The position numbers and the translations under genes are program-made. Under the pieces are notes generated by a model that saw nothing but the letters and a program-made list of their open reading frames with translations, was not told the DNA's origin and searched no databases. Below, piece by piece: positions 12,001 through 25,600 of a stretch of DNA of 64,000 nt. Source of the stretch: Xanthostigma xanthostigma (lineage: Eukaryota > Arthropoda > Insecta > Raphidioptera > Raphidiidae); assembly GCA_963575645.1 (NCBI GenBank), contig OY754475.1:9672001-9736000 (forward strand), read 5' to 3'. Within the stretch, counting starts at the first letter, position 1. Each line of letters opens with the position of its first letter.

Positions 12001-15000
12001 CAATTGAATCCCGTTTTTATATCAAAGTATGTATATTTTACTCGCAGTGTCTTAGGGGAGGACGGGGTCAATTATAACAGTGACTATTTTAGTGACATCT
12101 ACCAACAAAATGAGAACATGATACTACTGCATTGACGTACATTCAGTCGCTGGTGACTGAATGTACATCAATACAGTAGAATCATTTTCTCATTTTGTTG
12201 GTAGAATATGTCACTAAAATAAGCCACGAAACGTATCGATGTGAACATGAAGACGAAGGAACCAATTGAATCCCGTTTTTATATCAAAGTATGTATATTT
12301 TACTCGCAGTGTCTTAGGGGAGGACGGGGTCAATTATAACAGTGACTATTTTAGTGACATCTACCAACAAAATGAGAACATGATACTACTGCATTGACGT
12401 ACATTCAGTCGCTGGTGACTGAATGTACATCAATACAGTAGAATCATTTTCTCATTTTGTTGGTAGAATATGTCACTAAAATAAGCCACGAAACGTATCG
12501 ATGTGAACATGAAGACGAAGGAACCAATTGAATCCCGTTTTTATATCAAAGTATGTATATTTTACTCGCAGTGTCTTAGGGGAGGACGGGGTCAATTGTA
12601 ACACGGGTCAATTATAACAGTGACTATTTTAGTGACATCTACCAACAAAATGAGAACATGATACCACTGCATTGACGTGCATTCAGTCGCTGGTGACTGA
12701 ATGTACATCAATACAGTAGAATCATTTTCTCATTTTGTTGGTAGAATATGTCACTAAAATAAGCCACGAAACGTATCGATGTGAACATGAAGACGAAGGA
12801 ACCAATTGAATCCCGTTTTTATATCAAAGTATGTATATTTTACTCGCAGTGTCGTAGGGGAGGACGGGGTCAATTGTAACACGGGTCAATTATAACAGTG
12901 ACTATTTTAGTGACATCTACCAACAAAATGAGAACATGATACCACTGCATTGACGTGCATTCAGTCGCTGGTGACTGAATGTACATCAATACAGTAGAAT
13001 CATTTTCTCATTTTGTTGGTAGAATATGTCACTAAAATAAGCCACGAAACGTATCGATGTGAACATGAAGACGAAGGAACCAATTGAATCCCGTTTTTAT
13101 ATCAAAGTATGTATATTTTACTCGCAGTGTCTTAGGGGAGGACGGGGTCAATTGTAACACGGGTCAATTATAACAGTGACTATTTTAGTGACATCTACCA
13201 ACAAAATGAGAACATGATACCACTGCATTGACGTGCATTCAGTCGCTGGTGACTGAATGTACATCAATACAGTAGAATCATTTTCTCATTTTGTTGGTAG
13301 AATATGTCACTAAAATAAGCCACGAAACGTATCGATGTGAACATGAAGACGAAGGAACCAATTGAATCCCGTTTTTATATCAAAGTATGTATATTTTACT
13401 CGCAGTGTCTTAGGGGAGGACGGGGTCAATTATAACAGTGACTATTTTAGTGACATCTACCAACAAAATGAGAACATGATACTACTGCATTGACGTACAT
13501 TCAGTCGCTGGTGACTGAATGTACATCAATACAGTAGAATCATTTTCTCATTTTGTTGGTAGAATATGTCACTAAAATAAGCCACGAAACGTATCGATGT
13601 GAACATGAAGACGAAGGAACCAATTGAATCCCGTTTTTATATCAAAGTATGTATATTTTACTCGCAGTGTCGTAGGGGAGGACGGGGTCAATTGTAACAC
13701 GGGTCAATTATAACAGTGACTATTTTAGTGACATCTACCAACAAAATGAGAACATGATACCACTGCATTGACGTGCATTCAGTCGCTGGTGACTGAATGT
13801 ACATCAATACAGTAGAATCATTTTCTCATTTTGTTGGTAGAATATGTCACTAAAATAAGCCACGAAACGTATCGATGTGAACATGAAGACGAAGGAACCA
13901 ATTGAATCCCGTTTTTATATCAAAGTATGTATATTTTACTCGCAGTGTCGTAGGGGAGGACGGGGTCAATTGTAACACGGGTCAATTATAACAGTGACTA
14001 TTTTAGTGACATCTACCAACAAAATGAGAACATGATACCACTGCATTGACGTGCATTCAGTCGCTGGTGACTGAATGTACATCAATACAGTAGAATCATT
14101 TTCTCATTTTGTTGGTAGAATATGTCACTAAAATAAGCCACGAAACGTATCGATGTGAACATGAAGACGAAGGAACCAATTGAATCCCGTTTTTATATCA
14201 AAGTATGTATATTTTACTCGCAGTGTCTTAGGGGAGGACGGGGTCAATTATAACAGTGACTATTTTAGTGACATCTACCAACAAAATGAGAACATGATAC
14301 TACTGCATTGACGTACATTCAGTCGCTGGTGACTGAATGTACATCAATACAGTAGAATCATTTTCTCATTTTGTTGGTAGAATATGTCACTAAAATAAGC
14401 CACGAAACGTATCGATGTGAACATGAAGACGAAGGAACCAATTGAATCCCGTTTTTATATCAAAGTATGTATATTTTACTCGCAGTGTCGTAGGGGAGGA
14501 CGGGGTCAATTGTAACACGGGTCAATTATAACAGTGACTATTTTAGTGACATCTACCAACAAAATGAGAACATGATACCACTGCATTGACGTGCATTCAG
14601 TCGCTGGTGACTGAATGTACATCAATACAGTAGAATCATTTTCTCATTTTGTTGGTAGAATATGTCACTAAAATAAGCCACGAAACGTATCGATGTGAAC
14701 ATGAAGACGAAGGAACCAATTGAATCCCGTTTTTATATCAAAGTATGTATATTTTACTCGCAGTGTCTTAGGGGAGGACGGGGTCAATTATAACAGTGAC
14801 TATTTTAGTGACATCTACCAACAAAATGAGAACATGATACTACTGCATTGACGTACATTCAGTCGCTGGTGACTGAATGTACATCAATACAGTAGAATCA
14901 TTTTCTCATTTTGTTGGTAGAATATGTCACTAAAATAAGCCACGAAACGTATCGATGTGAACATGAAGACGAAGGAACCAATTGAATCCCGTTTTTATAT

Positions 15001-18000
15001 CAAAGTATGTATATTTTACTCGCAGTGTCTTAGGGGAGGACGGGGTCAATTATAACAGTGACTATTTTAGTGACATCTACCAACAAAATGAGAACATGAT
15101 ACTACTGCATTGACGTACATTCAGTCGCTGGTGACTGAATGTACATCAATACAGTAGAATCATTTTCTCATTTTGTTGGTAGAATATGTCACTAAAATAA
15201 GCCACGAAACGTATCGATGTGAACATGAAGACGAAGGAACCAATTGAATCCCGTTTTTATATCAAAGTATGTATATTTTACTCGCAGTGTCTTAGGGGAG
15301 GACGGGGTCAATTATAACAGTGACTATTTTAGTGACATCTACCAACAAAATGAGAACATGATACTACTGCATTGACGTACATTCAGTCGCTGGTGACTGA
15401 ATGTACATCAATACAGTAGAATCATTTTCTCATTTTGTTGGTAGAATATGTCACTAAAATAAGCCACGAAACGTATCGATGTGAACATGAAGACGAAGGA
15501 ACCAATTGAATCCCGTTTTTATATCAAAGTATGTATATTTTACTCGCAGTGTCTTAGGGGAGGACGGGGTCAATTGTAACACGGGTCAATTATAACAGTG
15601 ACTATTTTAGTGACATCTACCAACAAAATGAGAACATGATACCACTGCATTGACGTGCATTCAGTCGCTGGTGACTGAATGTACATCAATACAGTAGAAT
15701 CATTTTCTCATTTTGTTGGTAGAATATGTCACTAAAATAAGCCACGAAACGTATCGATGTGAACATGAAGACGAAGGAACCAATTGAATCCCGTTTTTAT
15801 ATCAAAGTATGTATATTTTACTCGCAGTGTCGTAGGGGAGGACGGGGTCAATTGTAACACGGGTCAATTATAACAGTGACTATTTTAGTGACATCTACCA
15901 ACAAAATGAGAACATGATACCACTGCATTGACGTGCATTCAGTCGCTGGTGACTGAATGTACATCAATACAGTAGAATCATTTTCTCATTTTGTTGGTAG
16001 AATATGTCACTAAAATAAGCCACGAAACGTATCGATGTGAACATGAAGACGAAGGAACCAATTGAATCCCGTTTTTATATCAAAGTATGTATATTTTACT
16101 CGCAGTGTCGTAGGGGAGGACGGGGTCAATTGTAACACGGGTCAATTATAACAGTGACTATTTTAGTGACATCTACCAACAAAATGAGAACATGATACCA
16201 CTGCATTGACGTGCATTCAGTCGCTGGTGACTGAATGTACATCAATACAGTAGAATCATTTTCTCATTTTGTTGGTAGAATATGTCACTAAAATAAGCCA
16301 CGAAACGTATCGATGTGAACATGAAGACGAAGGAACCAATTGAATCCCGTTTTTATATCAAAGTATGTATATTTTACTCGCAGTGTCTTAGGGGAGGACG
16401 GGGTCAATTATAACAGTGACTATTTTAGTGACATCTACCAACAAAATGAGAACATGATACTACTGCATTGACGTACATTCAGTCGCTGGTGACTGAATGT
16501 ACATCAATACAGTAGAATCATTTTCTCATTTTGTTGGTAGAATATGTCACTAAAATAAGCCACGAAACGTATCGATGTGAACATGAAGACGAAGGAACCA
16601 ATTGAATCCCGTTTTTATATCAAAGTATGTATATTTTACTCGCAGTGTCTTAGGGGAGGACGGGGTCAATTATAACAGTGACTATTTTAGTGACATCTAC
16701 CAACAAAATGAGAACATGATACTACTGCATTGACGTACATTCAGTCGCTGGTGACTGAATGTACATCAATACAGTAGAATCATTTTCTCATTTTGTTGGT
16801 AGAATATGTCACTAAAATAAGCCACGAAACGTATCGATGTGAACATGAAGACGAAGGAACCAATTGAATCCCGTTTTTATATCAAAGTATGTATATTTTA
16901 CTCGCAGTGTCTTAGGGGAGGACGGGGTCAATTATAACAGTGACTATTTTAGTGACATCTACCAACAAAATGAGAACATGATACTACTGCATTGACGTAC
17001 ATTCAGTCGCTGGTGACTGAATGTACATCAATACAGTAGAATCATTTTCTCATTTTGTTGGTAGAATATGTCACTAAAATAAGCCACGAAACGTATCGAT
17101 GTGAACATGAAGACGAAGGAACCAATTGAATCCCGTTTTTATATCAAAGTATGTATATTTTACTCGCAGTGTCTTAGGGGAGGACGGGGTCAATTATAAC
17201 AGTGACTATTTTAGTGACATCTACCAACAAAATGAGAACATGATACTACTGCATTGACGTACATTCAGTCGCTGGTGACTGAATGTACATCAATACAGTA
17301 GAATCATTTTCTCATTTTGTTGGTAGAATATGTCACTAAAATAAGCCACGAAACGTATCGATGTGAACATGAAGACGAAGGAACCAATTGAATCCCGTTT
17401 TTATATCAAAGTATGTATATTTTACTCGCAGTGTCGTAGGGGAGGACGGGGTCAATTGTAACACGGGTCAATTATAACAGTGACTATTTTAGTGACATCT
17501 ACCAACAAAATGAGAACATGATACCACTGCATTGACGTGCATTCAGTCGCTGGTGACTGAATGTACATCAATACAGTAGAATCATTTTCTCATTTTGTTG
17601 GTAGAATATGTCACTAAAATAAGCCACGAAACGTATCGATGTGAACATGAAGACGAAGGAACCAATTGAATCCCGTTTTTATATCAAAGTATGTATATTT
17701 TACTCGCAGTGTCTTAGGGGAGGACGGGGTCAATTATAACAGTGACTATTTTAGTGACATCTACCAACAAAATGAGAACATGATACTACTGCATTGACGT
17801 ACATTCAGTCGCTGGTGACTGAATGTACATCAATACAGTAGAATCATTTTCTCATTTTGTTGGTAGAATATGTCACTAAAATAAGCCACGAAACGTATCG
17901 ATGTGAACATGAAGACGAAGGAACCAATTGAATCCCGTTTTTATATCAAAGTATGTATATTTTACTCGCAGTGTCGTAGGGGAGGACGGGGTCAATTGTA

Positions 18001-21000
18001 ACACGGGTCAATTATAACAGTGACTATTTTAGTGACATCTACCAACAAAATGAGAACATGATACCACTGCATTGACGTGCATTCAGTCGCTGGTGACTGA
18101 ATGTACATCAATACAGTAGAATCATTTTCTCATTTTGTTGGTAGAATATGTCACTAAAATAAGCCACGAAACGTATCGATGTGAACATGAAGACGAAGGA
18201 ACCAATTGAATCCCGTTTTTATATCAAAGTATGTATATTTTACTCGCAGTGTCTTAGGGGAGGACGGGGTCAATTATAACAGTGACTATTTTAGTGACAT
18301 CTACCAACAAAATGAGAACATGATACTACTGCATTGACGTACATTCAGTCGCTGGTGACTGAATGTACATCAATACAGTAGAATCATTTTCTCATTTTGT
18401 TGGTAGAATATGTCACTAAAATAAGCCACGAAACGTATCGATGTGAACATGAAGACGAAGGAACCAATTGAATCCCGTTTTTATATCAAAGTATGTATAT
18501 TTTACTCGCAGTGTCTTAGGGGAGGACGGGGTCAATTATAACAGTGACTATTTTAGTGACATCTACCAACAAAATGAGAACATGATACTACTGCATTGAC
18601 GTACATTCAGTCGCTGGTGACTGAATGTACATCAATACAGTAGAATCATTTTCTCATTTTGTTGGTAGAATATGTCACTAAAATAAGCCACGAAACGTAT
18701 CGATGTGAACATGAAGACGAAGGAACCAATTGAATCCCGTTTTTATATCAAAGTATGTATATTTTACTCGCAGTGTCTTAGGGGAGGACGGGGTCAATTA
18801 TAACAGTGACTATTTTAGTGACATCTACCAACAAAATGAGAACATGATACTACTGCATTGACGTACATTCAGTCGCTGGTGACTGAATGTACATCAATAC
18901 AGTAGAATCATTTTCTCATTTTGTTGGTAGAATATGTCACTAAAATAAGCCACGAAACGTATCGATGTGAACATGAAGACGAAGGAACCAATTGAATCCC
19001 GTTTTTATATCAAAGTATGTATATTTTACTCGCAGTGTCTTAGGGGAGGACGGGGTCAATTGTAACACGGGTCAATTATAACAGTGACTATTTTAGTGAC
19101 ATCTACCAACAAAATGAGAACATGATACCACTGCATTGACGTGCATTCAGTCGCTGGTGACTGAATGTACATCAATACAGTAGAATCATTTTCTCATTTT
19201 GTTGGTAGAATATGTCACTAAAATAAGCCACGAAACGTATCGATGTGAACATGAAGACGAAGGAACCAATTGAATCCCGTTTTTATATCAAAGTATGTAT
19301 ATTTTACTCGCAGTGTCGTAGGGGAGGACGGGGTCAATTGTAACACGGGTCAATTATAACAGTGACTATTTTAGTGACATCTACCAACAAAATGAGAACA
19401 TGATACCACTGCATTGACGTGCATTCAGTCGCTGGTGACTGAATGTACATCAATACAGTAGAATCATTTTCTCATTTTGTTGGTAGAATATGTCACTAAA
19501 ATAAGCCACGAAACGTATCGATGTGAACATGAAGACGAAGGAACCAATTGAATCCCGTTTTTATATCAAAGTATGTATATTTTACTCGCAGTGTCTTAGG
19601 GGAGGACGGGGTCAATTATAACAGTGACTATTTTAGTGACATCTACCAACAAAATGAGAACATGATACTACTGCATTGACGTACATTCAGTCGCTGGTGA
19701 CTGAATGTACATCAATACAGTAGAATCATTTTCTCATTTTGTTGGTAGAATATGTCACTAAAATAAGCCACGAAACGTATCGATGTGAACATGAAGACGA
19801 AGGAACCAATTGAATCCCGTTTTTATATCAAAGTATGTATATTTTACTCGCAGTGTCTTAGGGGAGGACGGGGTCAATTATAACAGTGACTATTTTAGTG
19901 ACATCTACCAACAAAATGAGAACATGATACTACTGCATTGACGTACATTCAGTCGCTGGTGACTGAATGTACATCAATACAGTAGAATCATTTTCTCATT
20001 TTGTTGGTAGAATATGTCACTAAAATAAGCCACGAAACGTATCGATGTGAACATGAAGACGAAGGAACCAATTGAATCCCGTTTTTATATCAAAGTATGT
20101 ATATTTTACTCGCAGTGTCTTAGGGGAGGACGGGGTCAATTATAACAGTGACTATTTTAGTGACATCTACCAACAAAATGAGAACATGATACTACTGCAT
20201 TGACGTACATTCAGTCGCTGGTGACTGAATGTACATCAATACAGTAGAATCATTTTCTCATTTTGTTGGTAGAATATGTCACTAAAATAAGCCACGAAAC
20301 GTATCGATGTGAACATGAAGACGAAGGAACCAATTGAATCCCGTTTTTATATCAAAGTATGTATATTTTACTCGCAGTGTCGTAGGGGAGGACGGGGTCA
20401 ATTGTAACACGGGTCAATTATAACAGTGACTATTTTAGTGACATCTACCAACAAAATGAGAACATGATACCACTGCATTGACGTGCATTCAGTCGCTGGT
20501 GACTGAATGTACATCAATACAGTAGAATCATTTTCTCATTTTGTTGGTAGAATATGTCACTAAAATAAGCCACGAAACGTATCGATGTGAACATGAAGAC
20601 GAAGGAACCAATTGAATCCCGTTTTTATATCAAAGTATGTATATTTTACTCGCAGTGTCTTAGGGGAGGACGGGGTCAATTATAACAGTGACTATTTTAG
20701 TGACATCTACCAACAAAATGAGAACATGATACTACTGCATTGACGTACATTCAGTCGCTGGTGACTGAATGTACATCAATACAGTAGAATCATTTTCTCA
20801 TTTTGTTGGTAGAATATGTCACTAAAATAAGCCACGAAACGTATCGATGTGAACATGAAGACGAAGGAACCAATTGAATCCCGTTTTTATATCAAAGTAT
20901 GTATATTTTACTCGCAGTGTCGTAGGGGAGGACGGGGTCAATTGTAACACGGGTCAATTATAACAGTGACTATTTTAGTGACATCTACCAACAAAATGAG

Positions 21001-21940
21001 AACATGATACCACTGCATTGACGTGCATTCAGTCGCTGGTGACTGAATGTACATCAATACAGTAGAATCATTTTCTCATTTTGTTGGTAGAATATGTCAC
21101 TAAAATAAGCCACGAAACGTATCGATGTGAACATGAAGACGAAGGAACCAATTGAATCCCGTTTTTATATCAAAGTATGTATATTTTACTCGCAGTGTCG
21201 TAGGGGAGGACGGGGTCAATTGTAACACGGGTCAATTATAACAGTGACTATTTTAGTGACATCTACCAACAAAATGAGAACATGATACCACTGCATTGAC
21301 GTGCATTCAGTCGCTGGTGACTGAATGTACATCAATACAGTAGAATCATTTTCTCATTTTGTTGGTAGAATATGTCACTAAAATAAGCCACGAAACGTAT
21401 CGATGTGAACATGAAGACGAAGGAACCAATTGAATCCCGTTTTTATATCAAAGTATGTATATTTTACTCGCAGTGTCGTAGGGGAGGACGGGGTCAATTG
21501 TAACACGGGTCAATTATAACAGTGACTATTTTAGTGACATCTACCAACAAAATGAGAACATGATACCACTGCATTGACGTGCATTCAGTCGCTGGTGACT
21601 GAATGTACATCAATACAGTAGAATCATTTTCTCATTTTGTTGGTAGAATATGTCACTAAAATAAGCCACGAAACGTATCGATGTGAACATGAAGACGAAG
21701 GAACCAATTGAATCCCGTTTTTATATCAAAGTATGTATATTTTACTCGCAGTGTCGTAGGGGAGGACGGGGTCAATTGTAACACGGGTCAATTATAACAG
21801 TGACTATTTTAGTGACATCTACCAACAAAATGAGAACATGATACCACTGCATTGACGTGCATTCAGTCGCTGGTGACTGAATGTACATCAATACAGTAGA
21901 ATCATTTTCTCATTTTGTTGGTAGAATATGTCACTAAAAT
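9029..21940. repeat. 48-unit satellite array derived from a MITE
   Basis: Counting the AAGCCACGAAACG start of each unit gives 48 head-to-tail units: 27 of 262 bp and 21 of 278 bp, summing exactly to 12,912 bp. Each unit is a 94-bp linker followed by the first 168 or 184 bp of a palindromic MITE starting TAGGGGAGGACGGGG. Within a unit about 63 bases fold onto a near-perfect complement around the loop GCTGGT. The 278-bp form has 16 extra bases (after GGTCAATTG) and linked substitutions (CCACTG for CTACTG, GTGCATTC for GTACATTC). By my reading the units are otherwise nearly identical. No open frame crosses the units. Function unknown; an assembly could have collapsed or expanded the copy number. 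Confidence 0.97.
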
Positions 21941-21989
21941 AGTCACTGTCAAATTTGACCCGTGTTACAGTTGACCCCGTCCTCCCCTA
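21757..21989. mobile_element. Full-length palindromic MITE closing the array
   Basis: The last satellite unit continues past the usual junction with a further 49 bases that complete the right terminal repeat (GACCCCGTCCTCCCCTA), reverse complement of the left end TAGGGGAGGACGGGGTC. The element is 233 bp and almost entirely self-complementary, with TA at each edge, which suggests a Tc1/mariner-type MITE; the superfamily is an inference from the TA and the termini. All other units stop in ACTAAAAT and jump to the next linker, so this is the parental copy or its descendant. Confidence 0.85.
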
Positions 21990-23240
21990 CTATGAATAAA
22001 CTAACTATTTTATTTATTCAAATAGTTTATCTGTACATTTAAAGATTCCCTATTATTTTTAATCGACTAATTAGAGCCGTTTTCACGGAACGTAAGTAGT
22101 TATTTATTCGGTTCATTTGTTCCTCAGGTAGCTATTCCTCTGAATAAATAGTGATAAATCAATTCACCAAATACAATAATTTATGTTTACTGCATGGTAT
22201 AAATCAATTCTGTCTTACTTCGGGGATATTAATATTTATTCGCCTGATAAAATAATGATGACCACCACATAGAATCATAATTACTAGCCTATAAACGTGG
22301 AGTATTATATCAAACAGTTTGTTCTTGAGGATTTATTTATGTGTTGTTTATTAATCTTCTGTGAAGTGTATTGTTGTAAAACATTAAAGTTAGCGGGTGT
22401 TCTGTTAGGATCAAACATTATTTTGTGAAACGTTTGCACTAACGTCATCGGCCGGATTTTTGGGAGAACGTCAAAATGTTCAACAAAAAGAGCAAGGAGT
22501 ATAGTGCAGTGTACCTATATTTATTCTTTAACTAACTTTTTTACCTGATAATTTGCTTGGTGAATTGAAAGTAAATTTTATTCTAACGAATAAAATTTGT
22601 TCTTCTATCTTTAATAGTGTTCGGTGAATATGGGCATTAGTGGGATTTTATAGTGTATTGTTTTAGAGTCCCTCGTAAGCAAGAATAACGACGGCTAATC
22701 TCGTCCATTTCTGTAATGTATGTGTGTGCGTGCAGTCTCTCAGAGAGAGGAGAGAGTAAAATTGCATGGAGACGGCAATTTTACAGTACGCTGGTCATTC
22801 CGTACCTTTTAAGTCTACAGCGCCTACGCGTAGGCCGTAGCAAACCCGTTCACACACACACACACACACAAACACAAGAACTTAATATATGTTGCGTATG
22901 CATTGAGTTGTTTCAATTTTATGAAACAAACTCATCAATTCATGAAAAAAATATGTTTTCAGAAATAAAAAAATATGTTACGTACCTTTTATAGATCATG
23001 GACACGAACCGGAGTTCTAGGTGTAGGTAACTAGCGTTCACGTGGTAAAAAGAAGAACTAGACGACAACCGCTGCTTCGGCATGTTATATCTATTAATTT
23101 AGGGAGATTCTTGTTAAAATGAGTTTTTTTAATGCTTTTAATGAACACGTTGTCTTCTGTGTAAAGAACTAAAAGAGAACTTTAATAATAGCATTTTTTT
23201 GAAATTAATACATCTTATATTATGTCAAAATAATATTATA
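21990..23240. other. Right flank of the satellite, no gene seen
   Basis: Contains a short CA microsatellite (22,851-22,870) and an open frame (22,716-22,994) that runs through it and has no family resemblance. Nothing else supported. Confidence 0.45.
22851..22870. repeat. (CA)10 microsatellite
   Basis: Ten perfect CA dinucleotides followed by an interrupted tail. Confidence 0.9.
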
Positions 23241-23594
23241 CCGCAAAACCTCTGTAAGTCGAACTTCAAGGGAGAAAAAACTCGGGTTATAGAGTTTTCG
23301 ACTTATAGGTCGATTTTGTAAGGAAATATTCGACCTGTAGAGGTTAAGATTCATTCTAACTATTTTTGAGTTGCTATGTTCGAGGTACAGAGGTCCAATT
23401 TATTTTTTCGAGTTATGGAGGAAATAGTATGCACCGAAATGGCTTGTAGAGCCTCAGTGATTACTTAGACTTATATAGAGTGTTGAGATTTCCAGTAATG
23501 GAGGTTTTGGGGCTTGAAAGAAAGAGAACAAAACATTTTTTCGATTTTTGGAGGTTTTCGACTTATTGAGTTTCGGCTTAAAGACGTTTTACTG
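23241..23594. mobile_element. pogo/Tigger-like MITE
   Basis: The left end reads AAAACCTCTGTAAGTCGAAC and the right end, in reverse complement, CAGTAAAACGTCTTTAAGCC. The interior repeats CGACTTATAGG-type motifs. Termini beginning CAGT-AAACCTC with internal TAAGTCGA are typical of pogo/Tigger elements. The left CAGT is degraded (CCGC). The minus-strand ORF at 23,471-23,680 is not a gene. Confidence 0.5.
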
Positions 23595-24475
23595 TTATAA
23601 AAAAAATTAAATTTTAAAACAAATACTTTTTTGCTTCGTAGCCTAAAAGTCGTAGGTTCGATCCCGGCGGTCGATGCCATTATTATTACTTTTACAAGTT
23701 TACCAGTTTTACTTCTGTAGTGTGTAGTGTAAAATACACAGTCCTTGTTTAGTGTGCAAAAATTAAAATTGTAACACTACGTCTTAAAAAGCCACGCCGC
23801 CACTGGTGCTCATGTAGAGAAACAGACGCAAGATGGCAGCGGAGCGTATGAACTAGGAAGTAGTGTTCATATTAAAAAACTTAAATTAATAAATGTGTTG
23901 AATTAAATAATATTCATGTCATAAACTTACGCTAATAAATATGTTGAACTAAATAATATTCATGTTACAAATTTACGTTAATAAATATGTTGAATAAAAT
24001 AATAATAATTGTTACAAAACACCTCAAAACTTCAATGCTTTGATCATGGTTCATTATTTCCAGCGGTCCTCAAACGTCTTAGGTAAGATCTAAAAAAGAC
24101 CGGTTGGCGATTATCAATGCATTTTAGATGTGATTAGTTTAGGAACACACCCAGTATTTGTTTATGTGTGCAAAAATGTTGTTCCAAGAGCTGTTATAAA
24201 GAGATTTAAGGCAGGTAATAGATTTTGATTTACCTTTAGGAGTAAACCTGTACGTCTGGGTAAACGTCCCGCATGACCTGGTCATAATATAGTTTGTTCA
24301 TTTTCGAATCGCGGTCTAGACGTTTGTAAAGGCCGCTCTGCACACGAGTCACGAGGCTGGTTTTGCCACTATAGAATCACTGCTAGGACTTGGAAATGAT
24401 GTCACTGCGGGATCTCGTACGGGGTCACAAGACGGATTTCAAATTTAGTACCGAGGCTATTTTTTATGCTTGTTT
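23595..24475. other. Repeat debris, no gene
   Basis: Near 23,654 GGTTCGATCCC is a Pol III B box, but no A box or cloverleaf surrounds it. From about 24,331 the sequence GGCCGCTCTGCACACGAG opens a degraded copy of the MITE family at 5,632-6,256, which is split by the hAT element starting at 24,484 and resumes after 25,608. Confidence 0.4.
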
Positions 24476-24483
24476 GTCTGCTT

Positions 24484-25600
24484 TAGTGATATGTCGCTCC
24501 TTTCTCGGAACGGAGCGAGTCGCTCTTTTTTTTTGTGAATGACTCACTCCGAGCGCCATTGCTCTGTGCTGAGCTGATCTGTACTGTTGCATTCGCACAT
24601 TTTCAGAGCGCACACAGCACAGGCCACAGAGGCACTACTGAACATTGTACGTACGGAGTTATCTTTGCTGAGTCGTTTAATGTTGAATGACACACTGTTT
24701 ACAGTGACTTAAACCATTCACATTGACGTCGTTGACAAAGATATAATATTGTAACTAGTGATGTGCCGGATATCCGTATCCGTATCCGTATCCGCAGATA
24801 TCCGAGGGAGAAGAAAGATCCGTATCCGTATCCGCGGATATCCGAGGGAGAAGAAAGATCCGGATCCGTATCCGTATCCGTTAGTTTTATGGCGGATCTT
24901 TTACGGATCTTTTACCTTATTAATTTTCAATTCATAGATGAAATTTTATATATATAGGTGATTAGGTAATAATGAAAAACTGTTAAATTCCATTCAGATT
25001 ATTTTTTATTTCTTAAAATCGTATTTGGCACCTTTATATTGCAAAAATTTATCGTAGTGATACCAATAGTACATAACTCAAAGGTACTAATAAAAAACTA
25101 TCTTTATAATGAGATATTGCACATCGATCTCTGGAAAGAGACAATCTGTTATGAGAGTTAACTCTTAAAGAAGTCAATAACTTTTTCCCATAACAGTCTC
25201 TTTCCAAAGGTCAATGTGCAATATTTACCGCCGCGTACTCTAAGAAAGTTAAGATCCGTATCCGTATCCGCGGATCTTGAAACCAAATATCCGTATTCAG
25301 ACCGTATCCGCGGATATGCATTTTTAACGATCCGGCACATCACTAATTGTAACAATAAACATTATTATTGTTTTATACTTTATAGTTTATCCGAAATGCG
25401 AATAATATAAGATCAGAGTCATATGAAAATGAGCTCAGAGCTGAGTGTGTGTATTGTGCTGTGCAATCCTAAGTGACTCCTGAGCGTGCATGATGACAGT
25501 TCACACCTCTGCAGTCTGCACTCTTGTGTAGTGATTATTGTCTAGTGAGCGGAGCGCAGGGAGCCAGCTCCCAATAAAGAGTCATGTGGACACATCACTA
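24484..25600. mobile_element. hAT MITE (outer element of second nested pair)
   Basis: Begins TAGTGATATGTCGCTCC and ends GGACACATCACTA, flanked by perfect 8-bp duplications GTCTGCTT (24,476-24,483 and 25,601-25,608). The interior has AGCGAGTCGCTC and GAGCTCAGAGC-type short repeats. Interrupted by the element at 24,756-25,345; without it about 520 bp. No transposase. Confidence 0.8.
24756..25345. mobile_element. hAT MITE (inner element)
   Basis: Begins TAGTGATGTGCCGGATATCC and ends GATCCGGCACATCACTA, flanked by perfect 8-bp duplications ATTGTAAC (24,748-24,755 and 25,346-25,353). Subterminal runs of TATCCG hexamers explain the arginine/tyrosine-rich ORFs in this interval, which are not genes. 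TAGTGAT termini are shared with the outer element. Confidence 0.85.

Noticed and set aside
9029..21940. CRISPR-like array
   Set aside because: The units are tandem copies without variable spacers, of 262/278 bp, in a eukaryotic genome; it is a satellite.
23640..23680. tRNA gene around GGTTCGATCCC
   Set aside because: Only a B box; no A box or cloverleaf.
24763..25410. Arginine/tyrosine-rich ORFs as genes
   Set aside because: They are translations of TATCCG hexamer runs in a hAT MITE.
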